Assembly: GCF_002933465.1 (NCBI RefSeq)
Contig: NZ_PSZE01000026.1
Span: 1-64,000, forward strand
DNA: 64,000 bases
Source: Nocardia nova
GTDB taxonomy: Bacteria > Actinomycetota > Actinomycetes > Mycobacteriales > Mycobacteriaceae
Direction: 5' to 3'
Made by a program: the position numbers and the translations under genes. The notes beneath the pieces were generated by a model that was given only the letters and a program-made list of their open reading frames with translations, was not told the origin of the DNA and ran no database searches. This document shows, piece after piece, positions 43,852 through 51,527 of the stretch; position 1 is the stretch's first letter; each line of letters begins with the position of its first letter.

Positions 43852-45399
43852 ATGACGACTCGTTCACCGAGCCCTGCCGCCACCTTCGACACTCTCGGCG
43901 TCGGCGCGCCGCTGTTGCGCGCGCTGGCCGCGCAGGGTTTCAGCGCACCGCTGCCGATCCAGGCCGCGACGCTTCCGGACACGCTGGCCGGCCGCGATGT
44001 ACTCGCCCGCGGGCGTACCGGCAGCGGTAAGACCCTCGCCTTCTCGATCCCCATGGTCGACCGGCTGCACCGGCTCGGTCACCGGCGCCTCCCTGGCCGC
44101 CCCAGGGGTCTGGTGCTGGCACCCACCCGCGAGCTCGCCACTCAGATCGCGGCGACTCTCGAGCCGCTGACCGATGCGTGCCAGTTGCGGGTGGTGACGG
44201 TGTTCGGTGGCGTGCCGCAGGCCCGGCAGGTCCGCGAACTGCGTTCCGGCGCCGATATCGTCGTCGCCTGCCCGGGCCGCCTGGAGGATCTGGTCAAGCA
44301 GGGTCTGGTCACTTTGGACGAGGTGCGGATCACCGTGCTGGACGAGGCCGACCACATGGCCGATCTCGGCTTCCTGCCTGGTGTCACCCGAATCCTCGCC
44401 GCGACCCCGGCCGACGGTCAGCGGATGCTGTTCTCCGCCACTCTGGACAACGGGGTGAACAAGCTGGTGCAGCGCTTCCTGCGAAACCCGTTGTCGCACA
44501 CGGTCGACGAGGCCCACTCGCCGGTGCCCGCGATGACCCATCACGTTTTCGAGATCGGCGACAGCGAGGCCAAGCGCGCGCTGGTCCACACCCTCGCCTC
44601 CGGAACCGGACGGCGAATCCTGTTCATGCGCACCAAACATCACGCGCGACGACTGGCCAAGCAGCTCACCACCGCCGGAATTCCGGCCGCCGATCTGCAC
44701 GGCAATCTGTCGCAGGTCGCGCGCGACCGCAATCTGGCGGCCTTCGCCGACGGCACCACCCGCGTCCTGGTCGCGACCGATATCGCCGCCCGCGGCGTCC
44801 ACGTCGACGACGTCGAACTCGTCGTGCATGTCGATCCGCCCGCCGAACACAAGGCCTATCTGCACCGCTCCGGGCGCACCGCCCGCGCCGGCAGCACCGG
44901 CGACGTGGTGACGATCATGCTGCCGGAACAGCGCAAGGACGTCGCGGTACTGCTGCGCAAGGCCGGACTCGACGTCCGCCCGCAACAGGTGCGTCCGGAC
45001 TCCGCCGAGGTCACCGCCCTGGTCGGCCCGGTCGCCGCGCCGGTGGCTCCCAGCGCCTCGAAACCCGGACGCGCCGAACAGGATTCGCGCCGTCCCGCAT
45101 CGGGTGCCGACAGCCCGTCTCGCAAGCCGCGGCGTAGCCGTGGCCCGGCGGCGCGAAACCGGCGCACCACCGCCGACGAACGCCCGGCCGCGGCGGACAA
45201 CGGCCGCGCACGCGCGCGCACGGGTCGCGGACCCCGCGGCACCGCCGATGTGCCTGCCCGCACGGGTGGCAAGCCCGCGCGCGAGCGCGCGGCGGCGGCC
45301 ACCGGCCGGACCGAGCGCGGCTCGTCCGGTGGAACGAAACGCGCTCAGGCGCATGCTCGTTCGGCGGAATCGCCGCGGCCGGTGCGCGGCAACCGATAG
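43852..45399 (+). CDS. DEAD-box RNA helicase (RhlE/DeaD-like)
   Basis: This is an ATP-dependent RNA helicase of 515 residues. Q-motif (FSAPLPIQAATLP), motif I GRTGSGKT, Ia PTRELATQI, II DEAD (VLDEADHMADLGF), III SAT, IV-VI (VLVATDIAARGVHV, HRSGRTARAG) are all present. The C-terminal about 130 residues are basic, Arg/Ala/Gly/Pro-rich and probably disordered, a common RNA-binding tail. ATG at 43852; the frame remains open for 37 codons upstream. Such helicases act in ribosome assembly and RNA decay at low temperature. RNase E is encoded elsewhere in this window. Confidence 0.95.
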   Translation: MTTRSPSPAATFDTLGVGAPLLRALAAQGFSAPLPIQAATLPDTLAGRDVLARGRTGSGKTLAFSIPMVDRLHRLGHRRLPGRPRGLVLAPTRELATQIAATLEPLTDACQLRVVTVFGGVPQARQVRELRSGADIVVACPGRLEDLVKQGLVTLDEVRITVLDEADHMADLGFLPGVTRILAATPADGQRMLFSATLDNGVNKLVQRFLRNPLSHTVDEAHSPVPAMTHHVFEIGDSEAKRALVHTLASGTGRRILFMRTKHHARRLAKQLTTAGIPAADLHGNLSQVARDRNLAAFADGTTRVLVATDIAARGVHVDDVELVVHVDPPAEHKAYLHRSGRTARAGSTGDVVTIMLPEQRKDVAVLLRKAGLDVRPQQVRPDSAEVTALVGPVAAPVAPSASKPGRAEQDSRRPASGADSPSRKPRRSRGPAARNRRTTADERPAAADNGRARARTGRGPRGTADVPARTGGKPARERAAAATGRTERGSSGGTKRAQAHARSAESPRPVRGNR

Positions 45400-45500
45400 G
45401 GAACGTCCACCGATCGGCGGTCCCGGCAGCGAGCGCTCACCCCATCTGGGTGAACGTCGCTGCCGGGATGCCGCCGGCGTGTTCGGTGATCCTCGACCGG

Positions 45501-45815
45501 CTATCCGGTCAGCTTCAAGCCCACCACTCCCGCAACGATCAACAGCAGCAGCACGATCTTCACCAGCGACGCCTGTTCGGTCCCGGTGACCATCGCGTAC
45601 AGCACGGTGAGCGCGGCCCCGATGCCTACCCACACCGCGTAGGCGGTGCCCACGGGCACGGTGCGCATCGCATACGCGAGACCCGACATCGAGGCCACCA
45701 ACGCGGCCGCGAAGACGAGCGACGGCACGATGTGGGTGAAGCCGTGTGATTTCCCCAGGGCGGTGGCCCAGACGGCCTCGAAGACTCCGGACAGCACCAA
45801 TACGATCCACGCCAT
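45501..45815 (-). CDS. SMR-family guanidinium exporter (Gdx/SugE type)
   Basis: This is a small multidrug resistance family protein of 104 residues and four helices that functions as an antiparallel dimer exchanging protons. It has the Gdx/SugE signature: MAWIVLVLSGVFEAVWATALGKSHGFTH, with the essential Glu at residue 13, and MRTVPVGTAYAVWVGIGAALTV. The guanidinium-export subtype is supported independently by the guanidine-III riboswitch directly upstream. ATG 45815 was chosen: AAAGGA lies nine bases before it. An ATG at 45824 is too close to that RBS. Expression is probably switched on by free guanidine. Confidence 0.95.
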   Translation of the reverse strand: MAWIVLVLSGVFEAVWATALGKSHGFTHIVPSLVFAAALVASMSGLAYAMRTVPVGTAYAVWVGIGAALTVLYAMVTGTEQASLVKIVLLLLIVAGVVGLKLTG

Positions 45816-45819
45816 AGTC

Positions 45820-45877
45820 GGCATTCCTTTCGGAAATACCGTCTTGTCGGGGCCCGGGTACGGTTGCGATCGTCCGG
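45820..45877 (-). promoter_or_regulatory. guanidine-III riboswitch (ykkC-III) with expression platform
   Basis: On the minus strand 45877-45837 reads CCGGACGA, then tcgcaACCGT, ACCCGG, gcccc, GACAAGACGGT. This contains all conserved blocks of the ykkC-III class (CCGGACGA ... CGUACCCGG ... GACAAGACGG). The pseudoknot strands ACCGT (about 45863-45859) and ACGGT remain complementary although they differ from the well-known T. fusca aptamer. Immediately after, GGTATTTCC-GAAA-GGAATGCC (45840-45820) can form a hairpin with a GAAA loop and one bulged U that buries the AAAGGA ribosome site. It shares GGT with the pseudoknot, so guanidine binding should free the RBS (translation on). The aptamer match is seen; the switching mechanism is inferred. 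Confidence 0.9.
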
Positions 45878-45940
45878 TCGGCCGCAGAACGCGACCTCCC
45901 GATTTCAGCGCACACGACCGAGCGAAATTCCCGGTCGTCC

Positions 45941-46369
45941 GTGGTCGAGATACTGGGACGGTATTCGAACCCGTGGCCATCTGACCAACTCCGGCGAGTG
46001 ATCGAGCAAGTCGACACAGTTCCGCCACGTCAGCCGGAGGACGCCGCGCCGGTTCGAGCTCGGCGGCTGGACTGGCGGTTGTCGCCTGCTGTGGTGGCCG
46101 AACTGGTGGCCGACTACGAGGCGGGCATGTCGACACCGAAGCTATGCAAGCGCTACGGCCTGTCCAAAACCAGTGTCCTGAAGCTGCTCCGGGAGGCCGG
46201 AATGAAGACGAGGCAGCGCGGTTTGAACGATCAGCAGGTGGCGCAGGCTGTGGAGCTATACAACCAGGGTCACTCGTACGCTGAGATCGGCCGACGCCTT
46301 GGAAAGGCGAAAAGCAGTGTTCGCGAAGTCTTGAGGCGGAATATCCCGATAAACGACCTCAACCTTTAG
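45941..46369 (+). CDS. small protein with two Hin-like HTH motifs
   Basis: This is a DNA-binding protein of up to 142 residues. Two tandem recombinase/Hin-type helix-turn-helix units are visible: VVAELVADYEAGMSTPKLCKRYGLSKTSVLKLLREAGM, and QVAQAVELYNQGHSYAEIGRRLGKAKSSVREVLRRN. No catalytic recombinase domain is present. Such short proteins are often found in actinobacterial mobile regions and resemble the C-termini of serine recombinases. The start is uncertain: GTG 45941 or GTG 45998, neither with a clear RBS. It sits exactly where the GC-rich core gives way to the AT-richer island, so it may mark the insertion junction. Confidence 0.6.
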   Translation: MVEILGRYSNPWPSDQLRRVIEQVDTVPPRQPEDAAPVRARRLDWRLSPAVVAELVADYEAGMSTPKLCKRYGLSKTSVLKLLREAGMKTRQRGLNDQQVAQAVELYNQGHSYAEIGRRLGKAKSSVREVLRRNIPINDLNL

Positions 46370-46598
46370 GGTTTCGCGCACCGATTGTCCAGAGAATCCT
46401 TCGCCTTCATGATCTCAACCTGATATATTTAGCCCGTCATTCTCGCCACAAGTAGGCATATTCTACTATTGCAAGCGCCGGTCGATATGCGATACAATTG
46501 AGTCAGAGATTGACTGCAAGGTAGTTTAATCCAAAAAGTACTTGGCGTACAAAATGGGAACATAGGTCGACCAACTATACGTTAATCTCACCCAAGAG

Positions 46599-46615
46599 CC
46601 CCGTTTCCAACGGGG
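46599..46615 (+). terminator. intrinsic terminator
   Basis: CCCCGTT-tcc-AACGGGG is followed by atttcttgtgtt on the plus strand. It may terminate the HTH gene transcript. Confidence 0.75.
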
Positions 46616-46656
46616 ATTTCTTGTGTTACTGAGTAAGTACTAGTTTAAAACAAAAC

Positions 46657-46672
46657 CCGGCCTGTTGGCCGG
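46657..46672 (+). terminator. second hairpin, CCGGCC-tgtt-GGCCGG
   Basis: This perfect 6-bp stem is followed by attcgttt on plus and by TTTTG on minus (caaaa upstream), so it could act in either direction. Confidence 0.6.
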
Positions 46673-46762
46673 ATTCGTTTGGCGTATAAAACGGGAAAAC
46701 AAGCTTTACCGCTGGCGATTGAGGCTGTCGCATCCTGCACCTAGCGTCTTGTTATACCCCTA

Positions 46763-46820
46763 GTATTACAAATGTAATACAGAAAAGCAATGCTTTTACG
46801 CAAAAATGCATTACATTTTT
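46763..46820. repeat. three adjacent AT-rich palindromes
   Basis: GTATTAC-aaat-GTAATAC (46763-46780), AAAAGCA-a-TGCTTTT (46783-46797) and AAAAATG-catta-CATTTTT (46802-46820) are all perfect. They lie 110 bp downstream of the HNH gene on its strand. They could be terminators, operators or recombination/transfer sites. Confidence 0.8.
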
Positions 46821-46931
46821 GACAAGTCCTCAGGTGTCATTTGTGCACTGTCGCACATTTTCAAGAACCAGGGTTTCAGCTCTTCAAGTACGGTCGATGA
46901 GACGAGCAAATCGCCGAATAAGTACCAGCTA

Positions 46932-47585
46932 TTACGATACCTCCGTTTCGATATCAACGGGGAAACCATGGCTCCGAAGGTATGCTTGGACCATCGCGGT
47001 AAACTCTCCGTCCACAGCATCTAAGCGGATGGTGTCGGCCAAAATCTCGCGGCGAGGGCCCGTCGCAGAATGCCAGCGATCCAGCATTTCCCATACCTTA
47101 GTCAGTCGCTCTGCTCGCGCATGTACCAGATCTATTCTGTTGAGCTTCAGCTGCTTAACGGTTGTCTCTCCCCGCTGAGCTCCGAGATGGGGGCTTAGAT
47201 ATGGGCCGGAGAAGTGCAGATGGGTGGCTATCGTGTCCTCGTATGGATTGATTAGCCCTTCGGTTTCATCGTAGAAATCACCCTTCTCCGTATTGCAGAC
47301 TTGGCACGCCCATGTGAGATTAGTCCACTGATGGGCCAGCTCAGGCCTTAGCTTCTTCGGAATCAGATGCTCTACGTGTGGGTACGAGATATCCGCCATA
47401 AGAGCCTCGCAATAGGCGCATTTTCCCGAAGTCTCTTCACTGAGAGCAGTCTTAATTTGAGGATCTCGCCAGCGTTCGGGCTTCCGTTCTTTCCCGGCCG
47501 CGACCGCAGCAACGTAGGCGGCCGTCCACTCATCTTCTTTTTCCTTGAGGATTGCTGGCTTCTCGCCTTTGGTCAACTGCTTCAT
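46932..47585 (-). CDS. HNH endonuclease, PtuB-like (Septu-type defence)
   Basis: This is a 217-residue HNH nuclease. Two Zn-binding pairs frame the active site: CAYCEALMADISYPHVEHLIPKK (CxxC about 54-57, then HVEH) and TNLTWACQVCNTEKGD (CxxCN). The C-terminal part is helical and unassigned. The ATG at 47585 overlaps the AAA-ATPase stop (ATGA), so the two are translated together. An AAA ATPase followed by an HNH nuclease is the layout of the Septu anti-phage system (PtuA-PtuB), where the ATPase holds the nuclease in check until infection. Base composition is much more AT-rich than the chromosome. No reverse transcriptase is present, so it is not a retron-type variant. Confidence 0.8.
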   Translation of the reverse strand: MKQLTKGEKPAILKEKEDEWTAAYVAAVAAGKERKPERWRDPQIKTALSEETSGKCAYCEALMADISYPHVEHLIPKKLRPELAHQWTNLTWACQVCNTEKGDFYDETEGLINPYEDTIATHLHFSGPYLSPHLGAQRGETTVKQLKLNRIDLVHARAERLTKVWEMLDRWHSATGPRREILADTIRLDAVDGEFTAMVQAYLRSHGFPVDIETEVS

Positions 47586-48898
47586 ACTGACGTCCCTGGC
47601 TGGTCCCGGTCGGTCAAGGCGATAACAGCATCAGGAAACTCCATATCCAGGCCACGTTCTTTAAGTTCGCTCCGAAGCGCTCTCAACCGTTCAGCGTCCA
47701 GGGGGGCAGATGCATACCGATTTACGATTTCATCGAATGCTTCCTCGGCCCATCTCGGCATAGTACTTTCCACGCCGAGTACTCGTCGCAATGTCGCATC
47801 CGCGTTTGCTGCCTTATTGGCATAATCGAGCAGCCTCGATTCGACACGTTCGGACTCATTATAGTCCAATGCGTAGACTGCCGAGTCGGGGGTTGCGGTC
47901 ACAACGAATGGACTATGGGTAGCGACAATGAATTGCACCGACGGGAAGGCCCTAAGCAGGCTCGGCAGTATCTCCCGCTGCAAACTAGGATGGAGGTGAT
48001 TCTCTGGCTCGTCGAGTAGGACGGTGAACGAAGGCTCCGTCCTAGACTTCAGAAAGATCTGCCACGATACTTCGATTATTGCAGACAAACCGCCTGAAAC
48101 ATCATCGAGAATAAAATCACCCGAGCGCATTTGCACTATTACGTCAGGCACCCGGACCCTCATGCCGGTGTATCCGGCGGAGCGGGGCATTACTTTCTTC
48201 AAGACTTCTTGAAACCCAGTCCACACCGCAGCGGCTTCGGGGTTGAAGTCAACGGAATCATTTCCTCGTCCACCAAACGTTGCTGCTGCGATGAGCGATT
48301 CTTTTAGCGCACGTTGTGGGCTCTTACCGCTCCAGCTCCCTGCCCACCGTATGCGCAATTCATTTGTGAACTGCTCAAAAATCTGGTTAGCGTCACCGAA
48401 TAAGGTGGGAATTGTGTCGACCTGAGTGTAACTATTAGTCATGGAGCGGTGAGAGGTAAGGAATGCGCCCTTTACCTCTTGCATGTGCGGCATATGTAGA
48501 TCGTAGTTGGATCGCTGAGAGTCATTCGCTGGGCGAGTGGGTACACTAATCGGCGCAGGCTCCCCGATACCATAGGTTAAGCTACCGATCTCGACCATTG
48601 GCTCATTTATCATTGGGGCATCGTCTTGTTCGTCAGCCCTCTGCTTCCAGAAAGTCTTCCATTCCACATCGTCTTTTCCCTGACGTCGAACAGGGGATGC
48701 GGAATATGACTGCTGCCAATTGAAATGACGACCAAGAAGGCCTAGAATTGTACTCTTGCCTGTTGCATTGGCTCCTGTAAGGATTGTCAGATGAGGGTGA
48801 AAGTCGATCTCTACTTTCTCAAACTGACGCCAGTTATGCAGCGTTAACGCTTTGAAGCCCGGTGGCGGGCTTGGTGTTTCATTTTCGGAATTTGTCAC
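47582..48898 (-). CDS. AAA/OLD-like ATPase, PtuA-like (Septu-type defence)
   Basis: This is a 438-residue SMC/ABC-type AAA ATPase. It starts FKALTLHNWRQFEKVEIDFHPHLTILTGANATGKST (Walker A, residues 42-50) and has an ABC-signature-like DDVSGGLSAIIEV. Walker B is TVLLDEPENHLHPSLQREIL and the H-loop is ATHSPFVVTA. This matches the AAA_15/AAA_21 class used in Septu, Gabija-like and other defence systems. No TOPRIM domain follows, and the adjacent HNH gene favours Septu. GTG start at 48898 with GGGGAG upstream. It is low in GC and probably acquired horizontally. Confidence 0.82.
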   Translation of the reverse strand: MTNSENETPSPPPGFKALTLHNWRQFEKVEIDFHPHLTILTGANATGKSTILGLLGRHFNWQQSYSASPVRRQGKDDVEWKTFWKQRADEQDDAPMINEPMVEIGSLTYGIGEPAPISVPTRPANDSQRSNYDLHMPHMQEVKGAFLTSHRSMTNSYTQVDTIPTLFGDANQIFEQFTNELRIRWAGSWSGKSPQRALKESLIAAATFGGRGNDSVDFNPEAAAVWTGFQEVLKKVMPRSAGYTGMRVRVPDVIVQMRSGDFILDDVSGGLSAIIEVSWQIFLKSRTEPSFTVLLDEPENHLHPSLQREILPSLLRAFPSVQFIVATHSPFVVTATPDSAVYALDYNESERVESRLLDYANKAANADATLRRVLGVESTMPRWAEEAFDEIVNRYASAPLDAERLRALRSELKERGLDMEFPDAVIALTDRDQPGTSV

Positions 48899-49000
48899 AC
48901 TTTACTCCCCTGCATATGATAAAAATAACAGAATTTGAAGGCATTGAGAATACCGTTGCGCGTCGTTATTGGGAGGTACCTCGGGCGAGGTCCAGTGCGC

Positions 49001-49900
49001 TTAGCTGAGCGCGGCCCATCCTTTCCACGGTCGCTCGTCCATCCCGCCTCGAATGGACCTGAGCCGGTGATCGGCTTGGTCTCGCCAATCAGGGTTGGTC
49101 GAGGCTGTCTGCACTGCCATCGTCGTCATCCGGAACTCCCGGATGTCCCGCAGCAGCTCGAAGCCCTCCCACGTCGTGACGTCATACCCGTAGACATCGC
49201 AGAACTCGCCGTACTGTTTCGCGCTGATCCAGTCGAAGGACGTCCACTTGATCGCCGTGTGCACCAGATCCCACTCAGGCGGCCCGATGGAGGTCCGCTC
49301 CAAGTCGAGAAGGATCACGCGGTCGTCGTCAGCAGCTACGACGTTGCCCACCCAGGCGTCACCGTGGATCACGCACCACGGCAACCCTTCTGGCAGTTCG
49401 CCCCACCGCCGTTGCAGTTCCGCCAAGTGCTCGAACATCCATTGTCGGTCGTCGTCTGAAAGAACGGTTGCCGCCTTGATCCTGTCTTCGAGGCGAACGA
49501 AAGGCGCGACCTCGCCAAGCATGAAATCCGCCGGCGGTGCCAGCGCGTGAAGCTGCTTGAGTGCAGCGGCAACCTGAGCAGGTGTGCCGTGGTGATGAGG
49601 TGGCAGCTCTCGCCAGAACGTCACCGACCGGTTGTCGACCTCAACGGGCTGTTCCACGTTCGGAACGGCCCGTATGGCGGATATGCCGGAGGTCTCCAGC
49701 CACCGCGCGACGTTGACCTCACGCTGAGCGGCGGCATACTGGCCTGGTCGGCTGATGCGTGCCACCACGCTACCCGGCAGCCGGTAGATGGCGTTCTCGC
49801 TCCGATGAATCAACTCTGCGCCATCTGCGTCGTGACCGACCTTCGCGCAGGCGGCACGAAGGATGCGGAGCGAATCGTTTGCGGTTGACTCGGCGGTCAT
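49001..49900 (-). CDS. aminoglycoside-phosphotransferase-family (APH) kinase
   Basis: This is a protein-kinase-fold small-molecule kinase of 299 residues. The catalytic loop HGDAWVGNVV (about residue 180) and the metal-binding VILLDLERTSIGPPEWDL (DLE in place of DFE/DxD) are present; the N-lobe has ARISRP. The family includes antibiotic, choline and sugar kinases, and the substrate cannot be inferred. The ATG at 49900 overlaps the XRE regulator's stop (ATGA), so the two genes form an operon divergent from the kinase-rSAM-cupin operon. They may belong to the same cassette. Confidence 0.85.
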   Translation of the reverse strand: MTAESTANDSLRILRAACAKVGHDADGAELIHRSENAIYRLPGSVVARISRPGQYAAAQREVNVARWLETSGISAIRAVPNVEQPVEVDNRSVTFWRELPPHHHGTPAQVAAALKQLHALAPPADFMLGEVAPFVRLEDRIKAATVLSDDDRQWMFEHLAELQRRWGELPEGLPWCVIHGDAWVGNVVAADDDRVILLDLERTSIGPPEWDLVHTAIKWTSFDWISAKQYGEFCDVYGYDVTTWEGFELLRDIREFRMTTMAVQTASTNPDWRDQADHRLRSIRGGMDERPWKGWAALS

Positions 49901-51333
49901 ACACCCGCCACAGTGGCGCTGATCTGGGTTCGAAGTTCTTCGACTTCGGTTGTCTTGCTGTGCTGTTCGGACAATCCGGCCAGCTCGCGCAGATCGTCGG
50001 CTGCCCGTCGTGACCGAATGTGTCCGGCATCGAGGAGCGCAGCGTTCCCGAAGGCTGTGGCCTCGTCCGGATCACCGATCGCCATCGTGAGCGACGCCAA
50101 TTTGATCCCCGAAATCGCCTTGGACCGAACGTACGCTTCGGTGTGGCCCTCTACCGCCGTCTGAAGTCGCGAGCGCGCCTCGCTGACGAAGTGGCCCTGA
50201 AGCGCCAGGTCGAACAGTGCGTGGCCGGTATCGCCAGAGTGCTGCGCTGCGTCGTAGTAACTCATCCAAGGTGGATCGTTCTGCGGTGCGGAATGGGCAA
50301 ACTCCTCGTCGGCCTGCCCAACCGCTTGAGCTGCTTCTTCTACCCGATGCAGTTTGGCGAGTGCCCGTGCCCTTGCCGAATGCAGCATGGCGCGTTCGGT
50401 CGCTGTCAGTCGGTCAGAGCGCACCATCGCGAGTTCGATGTAGGTCAGTCCGTCGTCCGCACTGCCGCACCAGATCGCCTGGCGAGCCATTGACGAGAGC
50501 ACCTTGCCACGTAGGTGCCAGTCGCCGGCCTCCTCGGCGCATGTCCAAGCCAGCCGGAACATGCTTCGAGCGTCGGCGTGGGCGTAGGCGTCGAAGGCCA
50601 TGAACGCCGCGGTATGACCGAGGAACCCGACAGCGCTTTGGAGGTCGGTTCGATGCTTCTCCGAACAGTTGGCGTTCAGGAGGGTCACGGCGTAGCGGAG
50701 CTGCGCACCGACCGCTTCTCGAACGAGCCCACCTCCGTAGGTGTGGTCCCAGGTGCTGAACTCGCGCGCAGTTCGCCGTATCTGTTCGATCTCGGTCGGG
50801 CCGACCAGGGACGGCACCGGGGTTGGCTCCAGCGTGTTCAGCAACTCAAGCAGCGGTGCGGCAGCCCCCGTCACTGTGACGCCGAGGGCGGCACGTAGAA
50901 AATCCTGGCGCTTCACGTCTTCGAGCGTAGCGATCACAGCCCCTGGCAGCTTGAACCACAGCAGTTCCGGAGGGACGTTCAGAGTTTCAGCCCAGCGCCG
51001 CAGCTTGGACAAATTTTCTGGAGCTGGCCCGTTCTCCAATCGACTGAGCTGCGCCTGTGTCACGCCAAGCCACTCCGCAACCCGATCTTGCGGCAGAGGC
51101 TGCCGATGGTACGGGTGGAATCGGTAGGCGTAGATCACGCGACCCATGTGCCACGTAGCGAGCGCATCGCGCATCTGGTCGGTCTGCCAGAACGCGAGTG
51201 GCACGGCCGGAGGCTGATGCAGTTCGCGGCGAGCACCGAGAGTACAAGGGCCGCATAGTGATTCGCCGTTATAGCTGTTGAGCCTGCTCCCGCAGCGGGC
51301 GCAGTAGCGCTGCTGGTCGGGTACGCGCGTCAT
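49897..51333 (-). CDS. Zn-ribbon XRE regulator with TPR-like C-terminus
   Basis: This is a 478-residue regulator. An N-terminal zinc ribbon (CARC...CGPC; Cys 11, 14, 27, 30) precedes an XRE HTH (PQDRVAEWLGVTQAQLSRLENGPAPENLSKLRRWAETLNVP, about 80-120). A long helical TPR-like sensor region then runs to the end. Such architecture is common in actinobacterial cytoplasmic regulators that sense a peptide or small ligand. It is divergent from the kinase-rSAM-cupin operon. The operator-like ATATAC-N7-GTATAC in that gap is its likely binding site. A second copy 5.4 kb away suggests a small regulon. Ligand unknown. Confidence 0.88.
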   Translation of the reverse strand: MTRVPDQQRYCARCGSRLNSYNGESLCGPCTLGARRELHQPPAVPLAFWQTDQMRDALATWHMGRVIYAYRFHPYHRQPLPQDRVAEWLGVTQAQLSRLENGPAPENLSKLRRWAETLNVPPELLWFKLPGAVIATLEDVKRQDFLRAALGVTVTGAAAPLLELLNTLEPTPVPSLVGPTEIEQIRRTAREFSTWDHTYGGGLVREAVGAQLRYAVTLLNANCSEKHRTDLQSAVGFLGHTAAFMAFDAYAHADARSMFRLAWTCAEEAGDWHLRGKVLSSMARQAIWCGSADDGLTYIELAMVRSDRLTATERAMLHSARARALAKLHRVEEAAQAVGQADEEFAHSAPQNDPPWMSYYDAAQHSGDTGHALFDLALQGHFVSEARSRLQTAVEGHTEAYVRSKAISGIKLASLTMAIGDPDEATAFGNAALLDAGHIRSRRAADDLRELAGLSEQHSKTTEVEELRTQISATVAGV

Positions 51334-51403
51334 GGGGCCGCTCCGGTTTTGGTCGTTGGGGCACCCTTACCACCCCGTTTGCCCTGGTCGAACGACGCTA
51401 CCA

Positions 51404-51416
51404 CCGGATTTTCCGG
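51404..51416. promoter_or_regulatory. CCGGA-ttt-TCCGG palindrome
   Basis: This perfect 5-bp dyad lies immediately upstream of the ATATAC operator, in the expected -35 zone of the plus-strand promoter. It may be a second regulator site; tentative. Confidence 0.4.
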
Positions 51417-51420
51417 ATGG

Positions 51421-51439
51421 ATATACATTTCATGTATAC
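51421..51439. promoter_or_regulatory. operator ATATAC-N7-GTATAC (copy 1)
   Basis: ATATAC atttcat GTATAC lies in the divergent region between the XRE-APH operon and the kinase-rSAM-cupin operon. The dyad extends inward (TATACAT-ttc-ATGTATA is perfect). The same half-sites and spacing occur at 56833-56851. The likely role is binding of the XRE regulator. Confidence 0.65.
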
Positions 51440-51527
51440 CGCGCATTCGCCGTGGTCGTGGTGGCATGTCGGCCCGAAACCGACCCTGGGGACCGGACAC
51501 ACCCGGTCCTATCGAAAGGGGTTGGCC

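Larger units (their letters stand above)
46370..46931. other. AT-rich non-coding left end of the island
   Basis: This 560-bp stretch has no credible gene. Its base composition is far more AT-rich than the core. It contains two hairpin terminators, a 19-bp imperfect direct repeat (ttggcgtaYaaaaYgggaa at 46542-46560 and 46679-46697) and three consecutive palindromes at 46763-46820. It probably includes the element boundary and the 3' end of the ptuAB-like transcript. Confidence 0.6.

Noticed and set aside
45961..45990. tRNA-like T-arm (minus strand GGGTTCGAATACC) near the island junction
   Set aside because: The closing base pair is mismatched and no acceptor, D or anticodon arms could be found. 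It lies within the HTH gene.
45501..46136. 211-residue extension of the Gdx gene
   Set aside because: The extra N-terminal codons run through the riboswitch and the divergent HTH gene. The true start at 45815 has the RBS and family N-terminus.
46806..47024. Short plus-strand frame at the end of the HNH gene
   Set aside because: It overlaps the HNH coding sequence in antisense and starts inside a palindrome; no independent evidence.
46932..48898. Retron-associated Septu or Gabija
   Set aside because: No reverse transcriptase or ncRNA was found, the ATPase has no TOPRIM domain, and the partner is HNH and not a UvrD-like helicase.
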